DNA of 10,979 nucleotides from assembly GCA_946803715.1 (NCBI GenBank), contig CAMPET010000082.1, positions 254,048 through 265,026 on the forward strand. Direction: 5' to 3'. Below the pieces are notes generated by a model. The model saw nothing but the letters and a program-made list of their open reading frames with translations. It was not told where the DNA came from and did not search any database. Positions 1 through 6,897 of the stretch are shown here, piece by piece; position 1 is the first letter of the stretch; each line of letters starts with the position of its first letter. A program made the position numbers and the translations under genes. This DNA comes from Beroe ovata. Taxonomy: Eukaryota; Ctenophora; Nuda; Beroida; Beroidae.

Positions 1-106
1 GGCACCTGACCCATCTCACCTGACCCATCTCACCTGACCCAAGTCACCTGACCCATCACACGTGACCCATCTCACCTGACCCAAATCACCTGACCAAAAT
101 CACCTA
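1..106. repeat. 14-bp minisatellite, truncated by window edge
   Basis: Units of CACCTGACCCATCT and close variants start at 3, 17, 31, 45, 59, 73, 87 and 101 without any indel; the last decays into CACCTAGTGA. Most units carry an E-box-like CACCTG, and the fifth carries CACGTG. The array probably continues to the left of the window. No gene is seen in it. Confidence 0.95.
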
Positions 107-489
107 GTGACTACAATAATAGCTAGTGACTGTTACAGGTCGATCACCTGTTCCCTGAATTCTCGATGCTGTTACTCAAACGGAGTTTACTCGCACAAAG
201 CAAAACCTGTGACTTCTCGGTTCGTACTTAATAAACAGTTTATTCAGATAATAAGATGAGTAATAAGATAATTGGATAATCAATTAAACCGACCAAGCGA
301 TTAATGGTCATGTTACGGCAGACTACAGATCACTAACATGCATATTTTTCCTTTTTGGTTTCCGATTTGGTTCCCAACTTTATTCCACGTCAGACGTAGT
401 ATTACATTCTTTATTAACTTTTAGTAATTTTAGTTATTAACTTTTAGTAATTAATTAACTTTTAGTAATTAAATGCATTCTCTCAAGTG
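107..489. other. AT-rich spacer with short TTAACTTTTAGTAATT repeats
   Basis: No coding signal on either strand. At about 411-473 a motif resembling TTATTAACTTTTAGTAATT recurs three times with small length differences, directly before the short ORF at 490. Otherwise nothing recognisable. Confidence 0.6.
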
Positions 490-657
490 ATGGTCAAAAT
501 TTCTCAGAAAGAGCTTGTCAACACGAAAATTGAGCTGTACAATTGCACCACTATTGGTGGATCATGGTGCAGCACTAACTTTGCGGACAGTGACAGAAAC
601 ATCGTGAAATGGTGGTCAGACAAGATGGAGGAAGTGTGTCCGACAGCCAAGTTATAG
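490..657 (+). CDS. Short hypothetical ORF (55 aa), possibly a terminal exon
   Basis: ATG at 490 to TAG at 655-657 encodes 55 residues with three cysteines (residues 19, 27, 50) and a Trp-rich stretch (W26, W41, W42). I do not recognise the family. Codon content looks more protein-like than the surrounding AT-rich DNA, and the frame is open a few codons upstream of the ATG before a TAA. A possible splice acceptor (TTTCTCAG at about 501-508) lies in phase 0 with residue K7, so this could be the last exon of a plus-strand gene rather than a complete small protein. No signal peptide is visible. It may equally be a chance ORF; support is composition only. Confidence 0.3.
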   Translation: MVKISQKELVNTKIELYNCTTIGGSWCSTNFADSDRNIVKWWSDKMEEVCPTAKL

Positions 658-920
658 CGGGGCAGTGGTTGTTATCGCCATGGCCACTGTAATTTTAGTT
701 TTGGCTCTAATCTTTTGAGTGTGAATATTCAGATAGGACTATAACTTTTGTCGTGAATGTTTTAGCTTTTCGTTTGGAATTTATTTTGCTTCCGTTAAGT
801 TGGATTGATTGTAATTTATTTGTTATTTCATTATTATTTGTCGTATCAGTATTTTGGTTTTGATAACTATTATGATCCTTACAGTTACCCCGATTTTTAT
901 TGTTTCAACTTTCATTGAAA

Positions 921-926
921 TTTATT
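921..926 (-). terminator. Candidate poly(A) signal AATAAA for the carrier gene
   Basis: First canonical AATAAA on the minus strand after the carrier stop codon at 1325. In such AT-rich DNA the hexamer also occurs by chance, so this is only a candidate. Confidence 0.2.
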
Positions 927-1143
927 GAAGTTATAGAGACTTCAATCTAAAGCTCGAAACAGATTCACTTAAGTTAACATGTCACCTTGTAAAGCAATGT
1001 CAATGGACCCATGCATAATCCACTATGTTATGCTCACTATGTACAATGTAGCCGTTATGTAACTCATGAGTAATCGAGGATGTCACAGCCGTTGAAATGT
1101 TGAAATGTAGCGGTAACAGTAGCTTGCTTTCCAATCGTCACAT

Positions 1144-1253
1144 AATATTGTTACATCACACCTATTTGGTGCGTATTGCACAAATTTCACTCGGCTTCGC
1201 CTCGAGAAATATGGCCAAATACGCACATCATAGGTGTGATGTAACAGTATATT
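1144..1253. mobile_element. MITE-like foldback element
   Basis: The left arm (1144-1190) and right arm (1207-1253) are inverted copies. The outer part is near perfect over TGTTACATCACACCTAT and its reverse complement, and the inner part is looser (TGCGTATT against AATACGCA). The centre CTCGGCTTCGCCTCGAG is itself nearly palindromic. There is no coding capacity. Size and structure fit a non-autonomous DNA-transposon foldback; no clear target-site duplication was identified. Confidence 0.7.
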
Positions 1254-1324
1254 ACCTCACAGCTACTTTCTTTGCATACTATTCATGTTCTGTAAGTGAT
1301 AATACACAGATTAAAAACTAAACC

Positions 1325-1531
1325 TCAGTCACTGAGCTGTCCCAGAATCGCATCTCTGACTAGCAAACTGATGGAGGCTGCGGGCACAACTTTAAGATAT
1401 GCGGGTGTAAGGCCCGCAAAGAGGCGTGACAACCCACCTGTCCGCCATAGCTCACTCAACATGGTGAGGAGAGGCGGTGAGGTGGATGCCAGCTGCATCT
1501 GTCTCCTCACAACATCCAGGGGATGGACTAC
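1325..1531 (-). CDS. SCaMC: Carrier exon 11 (helix 5 end, helix 6, stop)
   Basis: Residues 379-446 and TGA at 1327-1325. Starts V379-V-H with signature PLDVVR at 382-387, then loop W407...G410-G411...F416-A-G418 and helix 6 with P421 and P428. It ends R437-D438-A-I-L441, where the family usually has an aromatic-acidic-x-x-basic motif. The acceptor follows a C-rich tract (CCCCCCCACCCAG). Confidence 0.93.
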   Translation of the reverse strand, partial: VVHPLDVVRRQMQLASTSPPLLTMLSELWRTGGLSRLFAGLTPAYLKVVPAASISLLVRDAILGQLSD

Positions 1532-4500
1532 CTGGGTGGGGGGGGGTGTCAGGTCTTACCACCAGGGTTAGCCTTGGTGACGTAGTGTGCCAGTGTGTAG
1601 CCAGTCTAACTCACTGTTTGGGCGGCTATAACTATCACATAGCCATGACAACAGTCGTCAAAACTCAGTGTAACTAAGTGTTTGGGCGGCAAATCGGAAG
1701 ATNAACAGTCGTCATAACTCAGTGTAACTTACTGTTAGGGCGGCTATAACTATCACATAGCCATGACAACAGTCGTCATAACTCAGTCTAACTTACTGTT
1801 TGGGCTGCCATGACAACAGTCGTCATAACTCAGTCTAACTCACTGATTGGGCGGCTGTTCCGGCGATTGCACCACACAGCAGGAATGTGTAGGGGTTTGA
1901 TGCGTCAGAGAGCAGCTGGAGTTTCATAACATCGTATGTGCACTGCTGGATACCCATGAACGGGCCAATAGTGAGCAGCGTTGGACTGATACCTAACGGG
2001 ACCGGGGATTATACATGACATCTAAATCCGTCAGCCGATACATTTGAGTGATTATTGAGATTGTAAAGCCGTGTTCCGATGAGAGAAACTCACTCACCTC
2101 TAAACAAAGCCCTCACTCCGCCCTCTGAACGTATGCTGTTGAAACAGTGCCAAATCCCAGAGTTGCCTGCAGCTGGGGAGAGAGAGGGGGGATTTAAGAG
2201 CCTTGCATATTTGTGTTTCGTAAGTGAAGTGTTTTTCGTAAGTAAAGTTTATTTTTTCGTAAGCCTTTCTTTCCGACTGATCACACTAATCAAGCATAGA
2301 TAAAGCCCGTACACCAAATGTAAGATAACGACAAGTGAGAAGTCATAGTACCGGTCGTATGTTGAACTGTGAGTCTAGCTCTCACAACGTCCAGAGGGTG
2401 AGTGCAGGTTGTGCTGATCATCCCGGCAGTGGCCCCTGACACAAACCTCCACACCGGTTGGGATGGGTTCTTAGTGCTGTCCACGGGGGTAAACTGGGCA
2501 GAAAACAGTGGGGGTTAAACTGCAGTGGGGTTAAACTGGGCAGAAAACAGTGTGGGTTAAACAGTGACCGCTAAACAGGGACTGCTATTATTGTGGTCAA
2601 GGACTGACAAGAGATCAACACTCATCTACTCGTTGTCATGGAGTACTGTGAAGGCACCTGTTGTCAAACACAAGGAAACATTTCAATCCAACGAGACATT
2701 TGAAATCGACTTTGGTCAAGACAGAGTGGTTATGTGCCTAGCCTGGCGAACACGGTGGAGATCCTTGCATGTTAAACAAGGAATCGAAACCATGAGGTTC
2801 CGTACAGACCGCTCTGTCACAGAAGTTGATAGCCTAATCACATCATCACTTTCTAAATCAGATCCTTCAACAGCTCTGTGGTCCTTTTCGGAACTGATTT
2901 AAGTCAAAGTATTCACTTCAGTCGAAAATGTAGTGTTGATTTGTAAATGAATTTTGACTGTTAAGCCAGTTTCGGAAAGGACCCCCAGGTAATGTTCCAT
3001 TATCCACGTACCTTGATCATTCTGGAGTACACGATGCAAGCAATAGCTGAAGTGGGAAACACTCTGATACAGTTAGTGAGATTTCCATTGAAGAATGCCC
3101 TCGCTCCCCCGTCACTCACTATGGATGCGAATGTGTGACGTAACTTCGTCTTTCCAGCGGGCGATGTCTGCGGGAAATGTCACGTACTGAATGCATGATC
3201 ACGAACAAAACAACCCATACTAAAACCTATACTGCTGTACCGACTGTGTCAGCAGTCTATAGCACCACCTAATTCCACTGAATCAAAAGAACTTGTTGAT
3301 AAGATAAAGCTATAAGTAAGAAAAACGATGCCTCACTGCCTCAGCAATCTGCATGTGCGATGCACACACGCGCACTATGTACCCATCAGCTAGTATAGGA
3401 CGTGCATGTAGCATGTGTGTGCGCGCGCGCCGGTCTAACATGCTTTCGCGCGAAGATTCTTAATTTAAAAGCATCGCGCATTCCGTGGATATCCAATTTC
3501 TGCAGAAATTTAGCATGTGGCACATTTATATAATTGTGACAATTGCGCCTGGTGACGATTACGCCGGACTATAATCACTCCGCAGTTACACCTAAAACTG
3601 CTCAATTAATGACAGAGTTCACATTAGGAGACGCTATCAGTCTCGATCAAACAATATGAAGTTCATGGCAAGGTCTTGTTGAGCGACAATTTTCTCCTCG
3701 GAAGAATTGAATGATCGATATTAAACCCCTTCTCGGAAAAACGTCCGGAAAGCGACAACTTTGCTCGTAGAATGTGGAATTGGTGAGAAAGTCCCGTGCT
3801 AGACGAAAATTGCATGTGTGACATTCTCACAAGAGTAGGACCAGTAAAATCGTTCAATACGCAGCAGTACAGCTGAATTCATTGACACTTCACAACAGCT
3901 ACATGTCATCGGCAATATATTGTATCTAAATTTCAATATTCCTTACAGCCTTACAATTACATTGTACCTAGCAAGCCGGCAAAAACTGTACGACTCTCGC
4001 AGGTATTCGGACACGCAGATGCCTTGCCGTACTAAGAGAAATCGATTTTGGTCATGTCACCATGATGGTCGGACAGCTCTCTAGTCTCTTATGCAGGTCT
4101 AATGCAAGTTCATGGATTGGACGATTGAATAAGAGTCGCATTAGTTACGATGAGAAATAGTAAGTAAATTCTCTTTTGACTTGGTTGAACGACGAAATTC
4201 ATTGTAAACAGAGTCAAAAGAGAATTTACTAACTATCTCTCATCTAACGCAAGTATTTAAAATGTTTTTACAAAAAATTAATTAGTTTTAGTAATATAAA
4301 AGTAATATATAGGATGAGACAACTACATTATATGATGATTTGCCATAAAGTTAAAGTCTAAACCAGTTTTGTTTGACACTGTAAAACAGCTGGAATAAAG
4401 CTACAACTGCTGCTTATATTAGACTAAATTACTTGAATAACGAGCGTACAACAGAACATTACATGAAGTCAATTAACGCACCATTAGCTGCGAAGTTTAT

Positions 4501-6897
4501 CAGAAGCGTGCAGTAATATAGTAATTAGTGATTTAAATATTGGGTCACGAATGCTAAATCCCGGCAGGTTTTTTTATTTCAAGTTAATTTTGCGTAAAAA
4601 TTCGCTCGTGTTTTGATGAGAACTAATGAGAGTTATTGAGTGTGAGGGCTTGAGGATCATAACATCCATATCCATAGTAGTAAAGATATCATAGTAGTAA
4701 AGTAGAAGAGATTGAGTATTCAGGAATTAATTCCTAGTGAGATCATTCATCCCTATTCGTGAATCATGGTATACACCATGGTAAATACATACTCCGCCAT
4801 CTCGACCATTGTGTTAGGATTCCTATTATAATACTTCCCACTGTATTCACAGGGCTATCATAGGTAAGGAGACATCTCGGTACTCGGTAGTCAGAGCACC
4901 ATATTGTATCAAGATTGTAGTATGGCATATCGAGTTTGTAGTATGGTATATTGGTATGTAGGGAGCTGCTATAATAGGTAACTATACCTATACCAGAGTG
5001 AATGTGCGACATGTTATGATTGACGGAATGTATTGTTTACATTGCGCGATGATCCATGTTTATTGTTTACCTTCGTATTTTCTGCCAGGATAAAGGCATA
5101 CAATACATAATATACACAAATACACATAGACAATACATATACAAAAATACATATACACAATACATATACACAAATACAGATATACATGAGGCACCAACAC
5201 CGCAGGTACATATAATTGTACAGACACCTATAACCATTATACACAGTACACAGTACACAGTACACTACAACACACGAAGCACGCGGTACTCTTTGGCAAC
5301 AAAACCCGTGCAGCAAATAAAATGGGAACCTGTGCAATAAAGGGAAACCTGTGCAACAATCTTCAGAGTCTCCAGGGGGGCGGTTGCAGTTCTAGAAGCG
5401 ATGCCCGCAATGCCACCAGCTGCCATGAACCTGACAAGTGGCATTTCCTTTGGTGGCAGCGCAGCAGGTGCAATGTCAGACCCGACATACAAACCTGCAA
5501 TTCATTGGTCAGAGTGTTAATAACATTTTACTGGTTTGAGAATACGAGTGCGTCAAATGACATGCCTATATAATGACCTATAACAGGGGGAATACCTAGC
5601 TAATGATTGTAAATTGATACATTTCCGAATATTCAGACATAAATCGCCGACTCTCTTATACAAGAATTCCTCTCAATTCTGCGATTTATCCCATAAGCTA
5701 GCGAGCAAAGACACTCCTTACCTTCCCCACACATCCATTTCTTTGTCATGAGCTGCAAATGTGGAGAGGGCATGTCAGCAAAGAAGTCGCAGAACTCCTC
5801 AAAGTCTACAGTACCGTCAGAGTTAGAGTCCATTTCCCTGGAGGAAAGTGCACTTGTGTTATGTGTGTGTGTGCTTAGTAATAGTATGACGTGTCAGCTG
5901 TCAAAATGGGGAAAAACTATTCAAAATACAATTACTAGGTATCAGATGTAATATCTGATCAGATATAATCTATCTATGATATATTGAACCTACGCTAGAA
6001 TAGCTTGTATTTGTCGTCTTGACATCTTCACTTCCATTCGCTGGCAGATACTCTGAATTTCATCCAAATCAAGAAACCCGTTACCGTTGGCATCTATCTC
6101 ACAGAATATCCGGTGTAGCCTGATAATGATAGTCGATGATGATAACAATAGCGTTATGATAATTAGTAAGAGTAGACACTGTATCGGAGAGTAGGCATAG
6201 CTGTACACTGTACTGATAACTGTACAGTGTACTGGTAGCTGTACAGTGCACTGATAGTTGTACACTGTACTGATAACTGTACAGTGTACTGATAGTTGTA
6301 CAGTGCACTGATAGGTGTACAGTCTTCATTGAATCATTAGGGGAGAGAAGTAAGCTCAAATAGCATCGATAGCTACTTGTTTTATCAGTTTTTCACAAAC
6401 AGTTATACATGGTCATAGAAAAGAGAAGCTTTGAGAGAGCAGAAACCTCTTGAGTGTGAAGTTACAGAATTCTTCAAAAGAAAGTCTTCCATCATTATCA
6501 AAATCTGATGCTAAGAATTGATCTATGTCCTCTTGAGTTATTATTATGTTCAGTTTTTCTGAAATGTTGGTATGCAGTTATATCAAGATATTCAACTGGA
6601 CTAGTTCTATTATTTTCATAGTCAACCAACACAATAAACACAGATATTTTTCACCTTACCACAACATGCTGCAAGTTCTGAAATATCCAAATAGCCATCA
6701 TTGTTATCACTGTCTATCTCCTGGAAAATCTGGAAATAGAATAACTGATAGATCTATAGGTAAAATCAACTGCAGAGAAATTATCTTTCACAACATAAGA
6801 GAAAATAAATGGGTATAGTTGACCGAGTGTAGATCTTATTGAGTATAAAAACCACCTTTTTCAGCTTTTCACAAGCTGCATCTGTCAGCTTCATCAT
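1325..6897 (-). CDS. SCaMC: Calcium-binding mitochondrial carrier, SCaMC/ATP-Mg-Pi type, 11 coding exons
   Basis: Predicted 446-residue protein; exon order 6897-6856, 6729-6660, 6558-6447, 6119-5994, 5837-5722, 5494-5349, 3167-3012, 2493-2352, 2172-2098, 1992-1844, 1531-1325. All introns are GT-AG and every junction is in phase, with no in-frame stop. EF-hand loops lie at residues 20-32, 56-67, 84-95 and 120-131. A linker around W151 resembles the amphipathic helix that follows the EF-hands in human SCaMCs. Three carrier repeats follow, with signatures PLETLK (195-200), PLDVVR (289-294) and PLDVVR (382-387). G342-I343 in helix 4 fits the G-[IVLM] contact point of nucleotide carriers. Family role: electroneutral ATP-Mg/phosphate exchange across the inner mitochondrial membrane, activated by calcium binding to the intermembrane-space EF-hands. 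Start: ATG ATG at 6897-6892, with an in-frame TGA upstream; a further upstream exon is possible. The N-terminus is shorter than in human SCaMCs (about 470-490 aa). Which of SLC25A23/24/25 it corresponds to is not decidable. Confidence 0.93.
1601..1857. repeat. Tandem array copying the exon 10 donor junction
   Basis: Four intronic units plus the real junction, spaced 64, 54, 64 and 47 bp. Read on the minus strand, each unit holds a copy of the exon end (GCCGCCCAAACA or close) followed by donor-like sequence: GTGAGT at 1614-1609, a degenerate CTTAGT at 1678-1673, GTAAGT at 1732-1727, GTAAGT at 1796-1791, and the true GTGAGT at 1843-1838. Units also share ACTGAGTTATGACGACTGTT. An undetermined base lies in the array at 1703. 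Confidence 0.9.
1844..1992 (-). CDS. SCaMC: Carrier exon 10 (helices 4 and 5, first part)
   Basis: Residues 330-378. Helix 4 has I330-S-P-T-L-L and P339-F-M-G342-I343, ending Y348-D349-V-M-K352, an intact gate motif. Helix 5 begins C368-G-A-I-A-G373. Acceptor CCCGTTAG, donor AATCA|GTGAGT. Several copies of this donor junction sit in the next intron. Confidence 0.92.
2098..2172 (-). CDS. SCaMC: Carrier exon 9 (matrix loop 2)
   Basis: Residues 305-328 with the carrier loop pattern S319-E320-G321-G322...F327-R328-G329. Acceptor in a strong pyrimidine tract ending CCCCAG; a second AG six bases further in (CTGCAG) is also phase-compatible and would drop two residues. Donor AGAG|GTGAGT. Confidence 0.9.
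2352..2493 (-). CDS. SCaMC: Carrier exon 8 (helix 3)
   Basis: Residues 257-303. Helix 3 contains S275-G276-A-T-A-G280 and signature PLDVVR at 289-294. Acceptor TTTTCTGCCCAG at 2494, donor ACCG|GTACTA (weak but phase-correct). A copy of the acceptor lies 42 bases upstream in the intron. Confidence 0.9.
2485..2567. repeat. Short tandem repeats copying the exon 8 acceptor
   Basis: The minus-strand motif GTTTTCTGCCCAGTTTA occurs at the true acceptor (exon from 2493) and again 42 bp upstream (AG at 2537-2536). Shorter pieces lie between and beyond them (CACTGCAGTTTAACCCC, CTGTTTAACCC). Confidence 0.85.
2880..2983. repeat. Imperfect inverted repeat in intron 7
   Basis: The left arm 2880-2908 (GGTCCTTTTCGGAACTG...) pairs with the right arm 2953-2983 (...CAGTTTCGGAAAGGACC) with four mismatches and a 2-nt indel around a 44-nt loop. 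It lies about 30 nt inside intron 7 from the exon 7 donor. The rest of intron 7 holds a 112-codon plus-strand reading frame (2564-2902) with no recognisable domain, which I do not call as a gene. Confidence 0.6.
3012..3167 (-). CDS. SCaMC: Carrier exon 7 (matrix loop 1 and helix 2)
   Basis: Residues 205-256, not obvious as a plain ORF. Shows the loop pattern D223-G224...F230-N231-G232-N233 and then N236-C-I-R239-V-F-P242-T-S-A245-I of helix 2. Acceptor TTTCCCGCAG, donor ATCAAG|GTACGT, phase 0 at both ends. The helix ends Y251-S252-R-M-I255, lacking the usual acidic and basic gate residues. Confidence 0.9.
4138..4250. repeat. Strong hairpin / foldback in intron 6
   Basis: Arms 4138-4181 and 4211-4250, with a loop of about 29 nt. 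The inner 17 bp next to the loop pair perfectly (TAAATTCTCTTTTGACT against its complement); the outer part pairs with scattered mismatches out to GCATTAG/CTAACGC. It could be a tiny foldback element or an intronic RNA hairpin; the sequence alone does not decide. Confidence 0.75.
5100..5265. repeat. Simple-sequence block (ATACA-rich, then 7-bp units)
   Basis: From 5100 to 5187, degenerate units such as CAATACATATACACAAATA recur. From 5241 to 5265 there is a clean 7-bp repeat of ACACAGT. The long open frames on both strands here are by-products of the low complexity. Confidence 0.8.
5318..5357. repeat. Duplicated exon 6 donor junction
   Basis: Read on the minus strand, TTGCACAG|GTTTCCC at the true donor (exon end 5349) is followed 19 bp later by TTGCACAG|GTTCCCA (potential exon end 5330). 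A third, poorer copy (GCTGCACGGGTTTT) follows. Use of the second donor would add 19 nt and shift the frame. Confidence 0.8.
5349..5494 (-). CDS. SCaMC: Carrier exon 6 (linker and helix 1)
   Basis: Residues 157-204. The short linker leads into helix 1, with G182-G183-I184-A185-G186 and signature PLETLK at 195-200. Acceptor AATTGCAG, donor CACAG|GTTTCC, phase 0. A second near-identical donor lies 19 bases downstream in the intron. Confidence 0.92.
5722..5837 (-). CDS. SCaMC: Carrier exon 5 (EF-hand 4 and linker)
   Basis: Residues 118-155 plus split codons. Canonical loop at 120-131 (D-S-N-S-D-G-T-V-D-F-E-E), then a linker with K149-K150-W151. Acceptor TTTCCTCCAG, donor GAAG|GTAAGG. Confidence 0.92.
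5994..6119 (-). CDS. SCaMC: Carrier exon 4 (EF-hand 3)
   Basis: Residues 76-116 plus split codons. Canonical loop at 84-95 (D-A-N-G-N-G-F-L-D-L-D-E). Acceptor ATTATCAG, donor CTAGC|GTAGGT; an in-frame TAG immediately past the donor requires splicing here. Confidence 0.9.
6201..6322. repeat. 19-bp palindromic array with 57-bp higher-order period
   Basis: Six units start exactly 19 bp apart at 6201, 6220, 6239, 6258, 6277 and 6296, each like CTGTACAGTGTACTGATAG. Units 1 and 4 share ACACTGTACTGATAA, units 2 and 5 share ACAGTGTACTG, and units 3 and 6 share ACAGTGCACTGATAG, giving an ABCABC order. TGTACAGTGTAC-type cores are self-complementary, so neighbouring units can fold back. It lies in intron 3. 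Confidence 0.92.
6447..6558 (-). CDS. SCaMC: Carrier exon 3 (EF-hand 2)
   Basis: Residues 39-74 plus split codons at both ends. Canonical loop at 56-67 (D-F-D-N-D-G-R-L-S-F-E-E). Acceptor ACATTTCAG, donor AAGAG|GTTTCT. The phases join E38 and R75 correctly. Confidence 0.9.
6660..6729 (-). CDS. SCaMC: Carrier exon 2 (EF-hand 1)
   Basis: Encodes residues 15-37 plus one base. The EF loop D-S-D-N-N-D-G-Y-L-D-I-S-E has 13 positions instead of 12. Acceptor TTTCCAG at 6730, with a second in-frame AG nine bases further in (exon from 6720); the longer form keeps the conserved Phe of the entering helix. Donor G|GTAAGG. Confidence 0.88.
6856..6897 (-). CDS. SCaMC: Carrier exon 1 (residues 1-14)
   Basis: Starts MMKLTDAACEKLKK, a charged helix that fits the entering helix of EF-hand 1. 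Donor AAG|GTGGTT, phase 0. Either Met could be the start. The frame stays open upstream to a TGA, so an acceptor after AATAAG (exon from 6909) or AATAAAG (exon from 6902) would allow a longer first coding exon. Confidence 0.75.

Larger units (their letters stand above)
658..1324. other. AT-rich region past the carrier stop; probable 3' UTR and flank
   Basis: No coding signal. On the minus strand this lies just past the TGA of the carrier gene, so its upper part is probably 3' UTR. The first AATAAA hexamer met on that strand is at 926-921, about 400 nt past the stop; further AATAAA-like matches lie near 785 and below. The foldback element at 1144-1253 sits between stop and hexamer. Confidence 0.4.
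3168..5348. other. Large intron 6 of the carrier gene; no exon or gene found
   Basis: The only long intron (2181 nt); the others are 101-518 nt. It holds a CG/CA-rich stretch at about 3350-3480, a strong hairpin at 4138-4250, short duplications at about 4671-4705 (CATAGTAGTAAAG twice) and 4914-4955 (TTGTAGTATGG twice), and the simple-repeat block near 5100-5265. No coding exon was recognised; reading frames here look random. Confidence 0.7.

Noticed and set aside
1097-1321. 74-codon plus-strand ORF
   Set aside because: Lies across the foldback element and shows no protein family signal.
2564-2902. 112-codon plus-strand ORF in intron 7
   Set aside because: No recognisable domain, antisense to the gene, begins in the duplicated acceptor repeats and ends at an inverted repeat; length alone is weak support.
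5014-5340. Overlapping 94-107 codon ORFs on both strands
   Set aside because: By-product of the ATACA/ACACAGT simple repeats; composition is Tyr/Ile/Thr or Cys/Val/Tyr low complexity.
6099-6359. 86-codon minus-strand ORF rich in Tyr-Ser-Val-Gln
   Set aside because: It is the translation of the 19-bp array in intron 3, in a frame unrelated to exon 4.
1325-6897. Reading the exons as separate small EF-hand and carrier pseudogenes
   Set aside because: Every neighbouring pair of exons joins in phase with GT-AG borders into one carrier of near-normal length, which separate fragments would not do.
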